The notes under the pieces: model-generated
Database searches by the model: none
Seen by the model: only the letters and a program-made list of their open reading frames with translations
Told to the model about the DNA's origin: nothing
Program-made: the position numbers and the translations under genes
Origin: Sphingomonas sp. KR3-1
GTDB lineage: Bacteria; Pseudomonadota; Alphaproteobacteria; Sphingomonadales; Sphingomonadaceae
Length of the DNA stretch: 64,000 nucleotides
Assembly (NCBI RefSeq): GCF_040049295.1
Contig: NZ_JBDZDQ010000004.1
Location: 347,570-411,569, forward strand
Direction of reading: 5' to 3'
In this document: piece after piece, positions 24,520-32,438 of the stretch
Layout of the letters: each line of letters starts with the position of its first letter
Position numbering within the stretch: the stretch's first letter is position 1

Positions 24520-25401
24520 ATGGTCCGCCCCCACCTCCCCCTCAACGCGCTGCGCGCCTTCGAGGCATCGGCGCGCCATCTCAGCTTCACCCGCGCCGCG
24601 ATCGAATTGTGCGTGACCCAGGCGGCGATCAGCCACCAGGTGAAGGGGCTCGAGGAGCGGCTCGGCGCCCAGCTCTTCCGCCGCCTGCCGCGCGGGCTCG
24701 CGCTCACCGACGAGGGGCTCGCGCTGCTCCCCGCGCTCGGCGACAGCTTCGATCGCATCGCCGAGCTGGTCGAGGGCATCGCCAGCGGCAGCGCCGCGCA
24801 GCTGCTCTCGGTCGCCGCGGTCGGCACCTTCGCCACCGGCTGGCTGCTGCCGCGGCTGCCCGCTTTCCACGCCGCGCATCCGCGCATCGACCTGCGCCTG
24901 TTCACCAACAACAACCGCGTCGACCTTGCCGGCGAGGGGCTCGACTATGCGATCCGCTTCGGCGCCGGCGCCTGGCACGGCACCGAAGCGGTGCCGCTGA
25001 TCGAGACGCCGCTCACCCCGCTCTGCACGCCCGCATTCGCCGCGCGCCTGTCCACCCCAGCCGATCTGCTCGCGCTGCCGCTGCTGCGCTCCTATCGCGC
25101 CGACGAATGGCCGCGCTGGCTGGCCCAGGCCGGCATCGCCCCGCCGACGCTGCGCGGCCCGGTGTTCGACAGCTCGCTGGCGATGGCCGAGGCCGCGATC
25201 CTCGGGCTGGGCGTCGCGCTCGCCCCGCCGGCGATGCTGGCCCGCCACCTGGACGAGGGCCGCCTGGTCCGCCCCTTCGATCTCGAAGTATCGACCGGGC
25301 GCTACTGGCTCACCTGGCTCCAGTCGCGCGTGCCAGGCCCGGCGATGCTCGCGTTTCGCGAATGGATCGTCGCGCAGGCACCACCACCCCCGCCTCGTTG
25401 A
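24520..25401 (+). CDS. LysR-family regulator, AmpR/GcvA-like
   Basis: 293 residues. The N-terminal winged helix reads PLNALRAFEASARHLSFTRAA then ELCVTQAAISHQVKGLEERL and RLPRGLALTDEG, very close to the AmpR/GcvA consensus. The effector domain (LSVAAVGTFATGWLLPRLPA to the end) contains the DYAIRFGAGAWHGTEAVPL segment typical of this subgroup. In AmpR systems the regulator senses muropeptides released by beta-lactam damage and activates the divergent beta-lactamase gene. That model is inferred here from position. The 3' end overlaps the convergent gene on the other strand by up to 92 bases. Confidence 0.93.
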   Translation: MVRPHLPLNALRAFEASARHLSFTRAAIELCVTQAAISHQVKGLEERLGAQLFRRLPRGLALTDEGLALLPALGDSFDRIAELVEGIASGSAAQLLSVAAVGTFATGWLLPRLPAFHAAHPRIDLRLFTNNNRVDLAGEGLDYAIRFGAGAWHGTEAVPLIETPLTPLCTPAFAARLSTPADLLALPLLRSYRADEWPRWLAQAGIAPPTLRGPVFDSSLAMAEAAILGLGVALAPPAMLARHLDEGRLVRPFDLEVSTGRYWLTWLQSRVPGPAMLAFREWIVAQAPPPPPR

Positions 25402-25912
25402 ACAGCCGCAGCGCCAGCGCGCGGTAATAATGGCAGATCTCGAGCAGCTCGGCCGCGGACAGTTCCAGCCGCTCGCCGAGCGGAACCCGGCGCAGCGCGG
25501 CGCTCCCGGCACCCCGCCATGGGATCGTCATCGCCCCGCCGTCGCGCGCGTCGCCGCGCCGCACCAGCCCGCCGCAATGGAACAGGCAATCGCGCGTCCG
25601 CCCCAGCGCGAGCAGCCGCGCCCGGTCCGGATCGGCGACGCCGAGCAGTTCCCGCAGCCGCGCGACCTTGTTGGCGGTGTTGCGCTCGCGCTCGGGCAGG
25701 GCAATGCCCCGCGTCGCCGCCAGCGCCTGGAGCAGGTGCTGCAGGAAGCGGTCGAGCTCGCGCAGCCCGTTGCCGATCACCTTGGCGCGGTACCGTCCTG
25801 CGATCGCGCGGGGAACGCCAGCATCGAGGCCCAGCCCCTGGCCGAGGAAATGCGCGCCATGCTCGAGCGTCGCATAGGCGCGGGCAAGCTCGCCCCGCTC
25901 CGGGCTCAGCAA
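25310..25912 (-). CDS. Hypothetical helical protein, HEPN-like
   Basis: 200 residues, predicted almost wholly alpha-helical. Landmarks: GNGLRELDRFLQHLLQALAA, NTANKVARLRELLGVADPDR and ALGRTRDCLFHCGGLVRRGD. The arrangement RDCLFH fits the R-x4-H motif of HEPN ribonuclease/nucleotide-binding domains, but the identification is tentative. The TTG start overlaps the stop of the cold-shock gene (TTGCTGA), so expression is coupled. The last 30 codons overlap the LysR gene on the opposite strand and the C-terminal tail (after LFNEAG) looks less constrained. The frame is clearly protein-like in its first 170 residues. Confidence 0.65.
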   Translation of the reverse strand: MLSPERGELARAYATLEHGAHFLGQGLGLDAGVPRAIAGRYRAKVIGNGLRELDRFLQHLLQALAATRGIALPERERNTANKVARLRELLGVADPDRARLLALGRTRDCLFHCGGLVRRGDARDGGAMTIPWRGAGSAALRRVPLGERLELSAAELLEICHYYRALALRLFNEAGVVVPARRSIRETRASPGLARATGAR

Positions 25913-26112
25913 AGCTTCAGGTCTTGGGCGCAGGTCTGTCCGCGCGCATCGGTGCGCAGCGCATAGGTGACGCGCTGCGCCGGTTCGAGCCGTTCGAGCC
26001 CGCAGGTGGTCAGCGCGCTGACATGGACGAACGCGTCATCGCCGCCCCGGTCCGGCCGGATCACGCCGAAGCCGCTCGGGGCGTGATAGAAATACACCGT
26101 GCCGCTCAGCAT
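25906..26112 (-). CDS. Cold-shock-domain protein
   Basis: 68 residues, one cold-shock domain. RNP1-like GFGVIRPD and RNP2-like DAFVHVSAL are recognisable (SGTVYFYHAPSGFGVIRPDR, GGDDAFVHVSALTTCGLERL). It departs from standard CspA (KGFGFI, VFVHFSA), so its nucleic-acid binding may be specialised. Two cysteines are present near the end. The ATG overlaps the upstream stop as ATGCTGA, and its own stop overlaps the next start as TTGCTGA, placing it in the middle of a tightly coupled three-gene operon. Role: RNA or ssDNA binding, inferred. Confidence 0.9.
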   Translation of the reverse strand: MLSGTVYFYHAPSGFGVIRPDRGGDDAFVHVSALTTCGLERLEPAQRVTYALRTDARGQTCAQDLKLC

Positions 26113-26411
26113 GATGCCGCCTTCCGCGCGGCGATGGCCTGCTCCACCGCGGTCAGGCCTTCGGCGCTGGCAATGGCGAGGTCGAGCGGGCGCCCGCCCA
26201 GCGTCTCGTCGAAGCCGTTGAGGAACGCCGTCGCGGCATCGCGGCCCAGTGCCTCGAAGGCGAGCCGCGCGGCGCGGCCCTGGCGCTCGGCGCTGCCGGG
26301 ATCGAGCCGCACCGAAGTGAAGCGCTTGCGAAAGCCGTTGGTGCGCGTGCGCTCGGGCGGTGCCGCATCGGGCGCCGCCGCGGAGGGCGTTTCGCTGGTT
26401 TCTGGATTCAT
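26106..26411 (-). CDS. ParS/MbcA/Xre-type toxin-binding-domain protein
   Basis: 101 residues. After a disordered N-terminus (ETSETPSAAAPDAAPPER) comes ARLAFEALGRDAATAFLNGF then ETLGGRPLDLAIASAEGLTA and VEQAI. The pattern ALG...A..FLN...LGGRPLDLA...EG...VE matches the DUF2384 domain of antitoxins of the RES-Xre, MbcTA and ParST systems. There is no N-terminal helix-turn-helix and no RES toxin nearby. The following cold-shock and HEPN-like genes overlap it and each other by seven bases. Whether this is a toxin-antitoxin module or a repurposed domain is open. Confidence 0.7.
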   Translation of the reverse strand: MNPETSETPSAAAPDAAPPERTRTNGFRKRFTSVRLDPGSAERQGRAARLAFEALGRDAATAFLNGFDETLGGRPLDLAIASAEGLTAVEQAIAARKAASC

Positions 26412-26526
26412 GGGGGCTCCGCAACTTGTAAGCGGGAGCGCACAGGTCTCTCAGCCGCGGGCGCCTACATATCGGAACTGCCCGCGATGGCTCGATCTAG
26501 CACGCCGTCGCAGCGAGGGATAGCGG

Positions 26527-26562
26527 ATCTCAACCCTCTCGCGCTTTCGCGGGAGGGGGAAA
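26527..26562 (-). terminator. Hairpin after the cation transporter gene
   Basis: CCCTCTCGCG pairs with CGCGGGAGGG around CTTT, just downstream of the transporter stop on the minus strand. No long T-run. It also resembles the dispersed GC-rich repeats elsewhere in the window. Confidence 0.5.
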
Positions 26563-26564
26563 AG

Positions 26565-27515
26565 CTAGCCCATCGCCACCGCGTCCACCGCATCCTCACG
26601 CTTCTCGGGGCGGATATAGATCGAACTCAGCTTGGGTTCCTGCGCCTTCAACCGGTGCTCGAGCCGCTCGATCAGGCTCTCCGCCTCGCCCATCGGCAGC
26701 GTGTCGGAAAAGTCCGCGCTCACTGCCACGAACACCTTGTCGGGCGCGGTGTGGATCGTGCGGACATGATTGACATGGGTGATGCAGGGCTCCGCCTCGA
26801 GCAGCGTGCGGATCGCACTGATCATCTCGGGATTGGCCCGCTCGCCGATCAGCAGCCCCTTGGATTCGCGCGCGAGCAGCATCGCCACGCCCGCCAGGAT
26901 CGCGCCGATCACGATCGAGGCCCAGCCGTCGATCCGCGGGTCGCCCCAATGGTGGCTCGCCCATACGCCGCCGGCCGCGACGATCAGGCCGGCCAGCGCC
27001 GCCGAATCCTCGAACAGCACGATGAACCCCGCCGGGTCCTTCGAGGCCTTGATCGCCTGCCACCAGCCATGGTCGCCCTTGCTCTGGCCGAACTCGCGCA
27101 TCGCGATCCACCAGCTCGTCCCTTCCAGCGCGAAGGCGATGGCAAGGACGATATAGTTGATCAGCGGGTCGCGCAGCGGCTCGGGCGTCTGGATGTGCTT
27201 CCAGCCTTCATAGACCGACACGCCCGCGCCCAGCCCGAAGATAAGGATCGCGACGATGAACGCCCAGAAATAGAGCTCGCGGCCATAGCCGAAGGGATGG
27301 TCGCTGTCGGGCGCGCGCTTGGCGCGGCGCTGGCCGTAGAGCAGCAGCCCCTGGTTGCCGGTATCGACCAGGCTGTGCACGCCCTCGGTGAGCATCGAGG
27401 AAGAACCTGAAATCGCGGCCGCCACGAACTTGGCGACCGCGATTCCAAGGTTTGCGGCAAGTGCCGCATAGATGACGATGTTTCCGCGCCAGCCAGACGC
27501 GGGCGAGGCTGCCAT
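26565..27515 (-). CDS. Cation diffusion facilitator transporter, ZnT9/SLC30A9-like
   Basis: 316 residues, inner membrane with five or six helices. Metal-site residues of helix 2 are in MLTEGVHSLVDTGNQGLLL. In helix 5 the usual HxxxD is replaced by VLFEDSAALAGL, a feature of the ZnT9-like subgroup. HPFGYGRELYFWAF is a further family motif. The C-terminal cytoplasmic domain has HVNHVRTIHTAPDKVFVAV. Such proteins export Zn2+ or related divalent ions by proton antiport. Substrate choice is inferred from family only. A hairpin follows the stop. Confidence 0.9.
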   Translation of the reverse strand: MAASPASGWRGNIVIYAALAANLGIAVAKFVAAAISGSSSMLTEGVHSLVDTGNQGLLLYGQRRAKRAPDSDHPFGYGRELYFWAFIVAILIFGLGAGVSVYEGWKHIQTPEPLRDPLINYIVLAIAFALEGTSWWIAMREFGQSKGDHGWWQAIKASKDPAGFIVLFEDSAALAGLIVAAGGVWASHHWGDPRIDGWASIVIGAILAGVAMLLARESKGLLIGERANPEMISAIRTLLEAEPCITHVNHVRTIHTAPDKVFVAVSADFSDTLPMGEAESLIERLEHRLKAQEPKLSSIYIRPEKREDAVDAVAMG

Positions 27516-27524
27516 GTCCGGACT

Positions 27525-27875
27525 TTAGCCCAGGCCGATCTTCGACAGGATATTGCCGATCAGGCCTTTGTCCTCGCCGCCCTTGGCAAGCTTGGCTTCG
27601 GCCTTGGGATCATAGCCCGAGCTTTCGGGAAGCTCGTTATGGCCGTGGCTGTGCACCGGCTGGGTCGATGCGGGCGGGTCCGACGCGTCCATCGACTCGT
27701 CGAGTCCGCGGTCGAGCCGCGCTTCCTTGCTGTCCGGGTTGCGGTAGAGCCGCTCGGCAATCGATTCGTCTGTGCCGGCGTCCGCCGATTGTGCGGCAGG
27801 GCGCTTGGTTTCGTCGTCGGGCCCCGGTGCCACCGACATATGGTCCAGAGCCGGGTCGATCGGGTTCGCGTCCAT
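27525..27875 (-). CDS. Hypothetical acidic, low-complexity protein
   Basis: 116 residues, rich in Asp, Glu, Pro and Ser. It is predicted mostly disordered (DHMSVAPGPDDETKRPAAQS, EARLDRGLDESMDASDPPAS), with a short helical C-terminus KGLIGNILSKIGLG. No signal or membrane segment. The ATG at 27875 has an AGGAG ribosome-binding site at good spacing and is preferred to an upstream GC-driven extension. Family not recognised. It lies nine bases upstream of the transporter start and shares its direction. Confidence 0.75.
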   Translation of the reverse strand: MDANPIDPALDHMSVAPGPDDETKRPAAQSADAGTDESIAERLYRNPDSKEARLDRGLDESMDASDPPASTQPVHSHGHNELPESSGYDPKAEAKLAKGGEDKGLIGNILSKIGLG

Positions 27876-27950
27876 TTTCACTCTCCTGAGCGTTGCTGGG
27901 TTGTAACGAACGCCTTCCGATTCCCGTTCCCGCGCAGACATCTGTTGGAC

Positions 27951-27990
27951 GCAAAAGCAAACGGCCCGGCGAGTTTCCCCGCCGGGCCGT
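27951..27990 (-). terminator. Intrinsic terminator of the Bax-inhibitor-1 gene
   Basis: ACGGCCCGGCG (27961-27971) pairs perfectly with CGCCGGGCCGT (27980-27990), 8-base loop. On the minus strand it is followed by TTTGCTTTTGCG. It separates the BI-1 gene from the acidic protein gene. Confidence 0.85.
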
Positions 27991-28014
27991 GCTTTCGGTT
28001 TCCGTTGCCGGAAC

Positions 28015-28770
28015 CTAGTTCCGCTGGCTGCCGAACAGGCGCAGCAGGAACAGGAACATGTTGATGAAGTCGAGGTAGAGCGTCAGCGCGCCCATCACCA
28101 CCGCCTTGCCGCGCATGTCGGTGTTGCCGACATAGGCGTACATGCTCTTGATCTTCTGCGTGTCATAGGCGGTGAGGCCGGCGAAGATCAGCACGCCGAT
28201 CACGCTGATCGCCAGGCTGAGCGGGCCCGAGCCGATGAACATGTTGACCACCATCGCCACGATCAGGCCGATCAGGCCCATGATCAGGAAGGTGCCCATC
28301 CCGCTCAGGTCGCGCTTGGTGGTGTAGCCCCACAGGCTGAGGCCCGCGAAACCGGCGGCGGTGCCGAAGAACACCTGCGCGATCGACGTGTCGGTGTAGG
28401 TGACGAAGATCGTCGAGAGCGACAGGCCGACCAGGAAGGCATAGACCCAGAACAGGGTCTGGAGCGTGCTCGTCGACAGGCGGCGGATGCCGAAGTTCAT
28501 CGTCAGCACCACGGCCAGCGGCGACAGCGCGACGATGAAGCCGAGCGCGGACAGGCCGGCCGGCGCGCCATTTTCGTTGAGCGAATAGAGCGACTGCACC
28601 CAGCCGGTCTTGGCGAAGAGCAGCGCGACCACGCCGGTCAGCAGCACGCCCGACAGCATGTAGTTGTAGACGGACAGCATGTACGACCTGAGCCCCGCGT
28701 CGCGCGCCTCCGCGCTCGCGCCGGCGGCCGCATAGGGCCCGTCCATCTGGGGATCCTGCCAGTTAGCCAT
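28015..28770 (-). CDS. Bax inhibitor-1/YccA family membrane protein
   Basis: 251 residues with seven predicted transmembrane segments. The family motif is around GLSLWGYTTKRDLSGMGTFL and the C-terminal Asp-containing signature TAYDTQKIKSMYAYVGN and ALTLYLDFINMFLFLLRLFG is complete. Bacterial members are pH-sensitive calcium-leak channels or FtsH-interacting modulators. The N-terminus (MANWQDPQMDGPY) is cytoplasmic. A strong intrinsic terminator follows. Divergent from thpR with a 94-base spacer. Confidence 0.95.
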   Translation of the reverse strand: MANWQDPQMDGPYAAAGASAEARDAGLRSYMLSVYNYMLSGVLLTGVVALLFAKTGWVQSLYSLNENGAPAGLSALGFIVALSPLAVVLTMNFGIRRLSTSTLQTLFWVYAFLVGLSLSTIFVTYTDTSIAQVFFGTAAGFAGLSLWGYTTKRDLSGMGTFLIMGLIGLIVAMVVNMFIGSGPLSLAISVIGVLIFAGLTAYDTQKIKSMYAYVGNTDMRGKAVVMGALTLYLDFINMFLFLLRLFGSQRN

Positions 28771-28864
28771 TTGAAACTCCTTTGCCCGGCCCGTGCCGGC
28801 ATGGGTGTAATATCGCGCTCATACGGGGTGTTTTCAAGCGAAACCGCCCGCGTTACGGACGGGC

Positions 28865-29401
28865 ATGCTCCGCTTGTTCGTCGGCCTGCGCCCGCCCGCG
28901 GCAATCCGCGCCCAGTTGCTCGCGCTGATGGGCGGGATTCCCGGCGCACGCTGGCAGGATGAGGGGCAGCTCCACATCACCTTGCGCTTCATCGGCGAGA
29001 TCGACGAGCGCGCCGCCGAGGATGCCGCGCTCGCGCTCGCCCAGGTCCATTGGCCGCCCGTCGAGGTCGCGCTGGACGGGGTCGGCACCTTCGACAGCCG
29101 CGGCAGGATCAACGCGCTCTGGGCCGGCGTCCGCCCGAAGGAGGCGCTCGCCGGGCTCCACCGCAAGATCGACCAGGCGCTGGTCCGCGCCGGCCAGCCG
29201 CCCGAACACCGCGCCTATCTCCCGCACATCACCCTCGCCCGAATGAACGCCCCCAGCGAAGCCGTGGCGCGCTTCGTCGAGGCGCATGCCGGCCTGGCGA
29301 GCCCGCCCTTCACGCTCGGGCATTTCTACCTGTTCGAAAGCCATCTCGGCCACGAAGCCGCGCGCTATGAGGTGGTGGAGCGGTACGGGCTGCAAATATA
29401 G
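28865..29401 (+). CDS. thpR: RNA 2',3'-cyclic phosphodiesterase (ThpR/LigT)
   Basis: 178 residues, 2H phosphoesterase fold. Both catalytic HxTx motifs are present: GQLHITLRFIGEID and YLPHITLARM. The N-terminus MLRLFVGLRPPAAIRAQL is standard. The enzyme hydrolyses RNA 2',3'-cyclic phosphate ends to 2'-phosphomonoesters, in the cytoplasm. Divergent from the BI-1 gene and convergent with the hybrid histidine kinase. Start ATG by family alignment. Confidence 0.95.
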   Translation: MLRLFVGLRPPAAIRAQLLALMGGIPGARWQDEGQLHITLRFIGEIDERAAEDAALALAQVHWPPVEVALDGVGTFDSRGRINALWAGVRPKEALAGLHRKIDQALVRAGQPPEHRAYLPHITLARMNAPSEAVARFVEAHAGLASPPFTLGHFYLFESHLGHEAARYEVVERYGLQI

Positions 29402-29446
29402 CCGTCACCCCGGCTCGAGGCCGGGATGATGAAGAAGAGGCAGCGC

Positions 29447-31747
29447 CTACCCCCGCTTCCCCTCCAGCACCGCGCGCACCTTCCGCGCCAGCTGCTCGCG
29501 CGTATAGGGCTTGGAGAGCAGCTCCACCCCGGCGTCCAGCCGCCCGTCATGGACGATCGCATTCTCGGTATAGCCCGAGGTGAACAGCACCGCGAGCGCG
29601 GGCAGCCGCGCCCTAGCCAGCCGGGCCAGCTCGGGACTTTTGAGCGCGCCGGGCATCACCACGTCGGTGAACAGCAGGTCGATCGCCACCCCGCTCTCGA
29701 CCACGCTCAGCGCGCTCTGCGCATCGTTGGCGCGCAGCACCGTGTAGCCGAGCTCGGTCAGCAGCTCGACCACCGTCGCCTGCACCTCGGGATCGTCCTC
29801 GGCGACCAGGATCGTCTCGCTGCCGCCGCGCAGCGGCACCGTCTCGAGTGGGCCGACCACCACTTCCTCGGGCTTGCGCACCCGCGGGAGATAGAGCTTC
29901 ACCGTCGTGCCGTGGCCGATCTCAGAATAGATCTTCACATGCCCGCCCGATTGCTTGACGAAGCCATAGACCATCGACAGGCCCAGCCCCGATCCGTGCC
30001 CCTCGGGCTTGGTCGAGAAGAACGGCTCGAACACCTGCTCGATCAGTTCGGGGGCGATGCCGCTGCCGGTGTCGGTCACCGCGAGCATCACATATTGCCC
30101 CGCCGGCACGTCCTCGAGCTTGTAGGTATAGTCGTCGTCGAGCGAGGCGTTGGCCGCCTCGATCGTCAGCTTGCCGGTCCCCTCCATCGCGTCGCGCGCG
30201 TTGATCGCCAGGTTGAGGATCGCATTCTCGAGCTGGGTCGGGTCGGCCTGGCAGTTCCACAGGCCCCCGGAGGTGATCACTTCGATCCCGATCGCCTCGC
30301 CCAGCGCGCGGCGCAGCATGTCGTCCATCCCGACCAGGAACTTGCCGACGTTGAGCACCCGCGGCTCGAGCGGCTGGCGCCGGCCGAAGGCGAGCAGCTG
30401 GCTGGCGAGCTTCGACCCGCGCTGCACCCCGGCCAATGCATTGGCGACGCGCCGCTCGGCCCGCTCCTGCCCGTCGACGTCGCGGGCCAGCAGCTGGAGG
30501 TTGCCCGAGATCACCTGGAGCAGGTTGTTGAAGTCGTGCGCGACGCCGCCGGTCAGCTTGCCGATCGTCTCCATCTTCTGCGCCTGCTGGAGCGCCGCGA
30601 ACACCGCCTCGCGCTCGCCGATCGCCTCGGCGACGCGCGCCTCCAGCCGGTCGTTGAGCAGCTGCAGCGCCGCCTCGACTTCGGTGCGCCGCGCGATCTC
30701 GCGCTCGGCCGCCTCGAACAGCCGGGCATTGTCCATCGCCAGCGCCGCCTGCCCGGCCAGGCTCGCCAGGCTGTCCTCCTGCGCATCGCTGAACCTGCCG
30801 GCCTCGGCATGGCCGTAGAACAGCCCGCCGATCACTTCGCCCGCCGGCGTCTTGACCGGCACCGCCAGGTAGGAGCGCACCGGCAGATGCCCCTCGGGCA
30901 TGCCCTTGCGCGGGGCGTTGTGGCCGTAGCGCGGGTCCTGGGTGATGTCGTCGGAGCGGACGATGCCGGTGCCGTCGAAGGTCGGCGCGAACACCTGGGT
31001 GTTGCGCGGCATCGGGAATTTCTCGAACTCCGATCGCGGCACGCCCGAGATCGCGTAGAGCATGTAGCTCTCGCCCTTGGCGTCGCGGACATTGTAGAAG
31101 AATGCGCCGAACTGCGCCCCGCTCAGCGCCACCCCGGCATCGACCGCAGTCTGCGCCACGCGCGCCGCGTCGAGGTCGCCGGTGATCGCGCTGCCCGCCT
31201 GGTTGACGATCTCGAGCGTGCGCGACTTCTCCTCCAGCGCCTCGCGCGCTTCGCGCTCGCGCTCGGCGGTGTGGAAATGCTCGGTGCGGTCGGCGCTGAT
31301 CCCGAAGATCCCCGCCACCTTGCCCTCGGCGTCGCGGATCGGCGTCATCGTCAGGTCGACGCGGATGTCGATCTTCTCGCCATTGCCGCGCATGCCCTGC
31401 ACGTGCATCCCGTTGCGCGCCACCGCCTCGCCGGCATAGGCGCGCTCGAAATAGCGCCCCACTTCCGCCCACACCTCGGGCCAGCTGTCGCGGTACGACC
31501 GGCCGAAGATCCGCCGGTTCTCGTCGCGATAGGCGCTCAGGATCGCGTCATTGTAGAAGAAGATGAAGTCCGGGCCCCAGGTGACGAACGCCCGCTGCGG
31601 CGAGGCGAGCATCAGGTCGAGCGCCTGGCGGAGCGCGGGCGGCCAGGCGCTGACGGGGCCGAGCCCCGGCGCCGTGAAGTCCGGCGCGCGCAGCATTTCC
31701 CCGGTTTCCCCGCCATGGTTCGGCCAGGCGGCGTTGGCTGTTGCCAT
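29447..31747 (-). CDS. Hybrid sensor histidine kinase: PAS, GAF, HisKA, HATPase, receiver
   Basis: 766 residues, cytoplasmic, with no membrane segments. An N-terminal PAS-type region (FVTWGPDFIFFYNDAILSAY to about 145) precedes a GAF domain (about 175-330, ending SLAGQAALAMDNARL). Next a coiled-coil linker, the HisKA box with His404 in VAHDFNNLLQVISGN, the ATPase (NLAINARDAMEGTG, DTGSGIAPELIEQVFEPFF, GSGLGLSMVYGFV) and a C-terminal receiver with Asp695 in LLFTDVVMPG. This layout is common in alphaproteobacterial soluble kinases that sense light, redox or small ligands. The PAS lacks an obvious LOV cysteine motif. The output partner is not nearby. ATG at 31747 follows GAGGG. Confidence 0.95.
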   Translation of the reverse strand: MATANAAWPNHGGETGEMLRAPDFTAPGLGPVSAWPPALRQALDLMLASPQRAFVTWGPDFIFFYNDAILSAYRDENRRIFGRSYRDSWPEVWAEVGRYFERAYAGEAVARNGMHVQGMRGNGEKIDIRVDLTMTPIRDAEGKVAGIFGISADRTEHFHTAEREREAREALEEKSRTLEIVNQAGSAITGDLDAARVAQTAVDAGVALSGAQFGAFFYNVRDAKGESYMLYAISGVPRSEFEKFPMPRNTQVFAPTFDGTGIVRSDDITQDPRYGHNAPRKGMPEGHLPVRSYLAVPVKTPAGEVIGGLFYGHAEAGRFSDAQEDSLASLAGQAALAMDNARLFEAAEREIARRTEVEAALQLLNDRLEARVAEAIGEREAVFAALQQAQKMETIGKLTGGVAHDFNNLLQVISGNLQLLARDVDGQERAERRVANALAGVQRGSKLASQLLAFGRRQPLEPRVLNVGKFLVGMDDMLRRALGEAIGIEVITSGGLWNCQADPTQLENAILNLAINARDAMEGTGKLTIEAANASLDDDYTYKLEDVPAGQYVMLAVTDTGSGIAPELIEQVFEPFFSTKPEGHGSGLGLSMVYGFVKQSGGHVKIYSEIGHGTTVKLYLPRVRKPEEVVVGPLETVPLRGGSETILVAEDDPEVQATVVELLTELGYTVLRANDAQSALSVVESGVAIDLLFTDVVMPGALKSPELARLARARLPALAVLFTSGYTENAIVHDGRLDAGVELLSKPYTREQLARKVRAVLEGKRG

Positions 31748-31877
31748 TGATGCGTCCCTCAGGCCCCCGCCCGGACCGCGGTTTATACATGCTCGGCGGG
31801 CGAGGAAAAGATGCCAGCGCGCCCGATCGCACCGCGCGCGGTTGTATTCGCGGCGCCGCCGGGGCAGGCCTGCGCGC

Positions 31878-32438
31878 ATGGCCAGCGAGACGGATATCGA
31901 AACCATGCTGCTCGGGCCGGTCCTGCCCGACCGCGCCTGCGGCGACTGCACCGCCTGCTGCACCGTCCTCACCGTGAACTCGCCCGATTTCAGGAAGCCG
32001 GGCGGAGAGCCCTGCCAGTATCTCGCCGCGCACGGCTGCGGCATCCATGCCGAGCGCCCCGCCATCTGCCGGAGCTGGTTCTGCGTCTGGCGACGCGTCG
32101 CCGCGCTGCCCGACGACGCCCGGCCGGACCGCTCGGGCCTGCTCGTCTCGCTCAATTTCGAGCGCGAGCCGCGCAACTGCCTCGAGGCCGTCTCGATCAG
32201 CGTCCGCGCGATTGCCGGCCGCGACAAGGTCGACAAGGCGATGGCGGCGACGGTGCTCGACAGCCTGTGCACCCAGCTCGTCCCGGTCTGGTTCAGCGAC
32301 GGGGACGACAAGATGCTGATGCATCCGGAGCACCAGGTCGCGCTGCACGTCGTCTCGGGCGATCCCGCCCCCGCGCACCTGCAGGGCGAAGTCGCCGCCT
32401 GGCGCGAGCGCTACGCCGTCTTCGCGCCGAAGGGCTAG
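31878..32438 (+). CDS. YkgJ-like cysteine-cluster protein
   Basis: 186 residues. The cysteine cluster DRACGDCTACC near the N-terminus, with CQYL and GCGIHAERPAICRSWFC, is the PF03692 (CxxCxxCC) pattern of putative zinc- or iron-sulfur-binding proteins. No signal peptide. Known members have no firmly assigned role. Divergent from the hybrid histidine kinase with 130 bases between, convergent with the phosphatase gene (4-base overlap of stops). Confidence 0.9.
   Translation: MASETDIETMLLGPVLPDRACGDCTACCTVLTVNSPDFRKPGGEPCQYLAAHGCGIHAERPAICRSWFCVWRRVAALPDDARPDRSGLLVSLNFEREPRNCLEAVSISVRAIAGRDKVDKAMAATVLDSLCTQLVPVWFSDGDDKMLMHPEHQVALHVVSGDPAPAHLQGEVAAWRERYAVFAPKG

Noticed and set aside
29426-31750. 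774-residue plus-strand frame opposite the hybrid kinase
   Set aside because: Low-complexity His/Arg/Leu composition and no ribosome-binding site; kinase motifs on the minus strand are complete.
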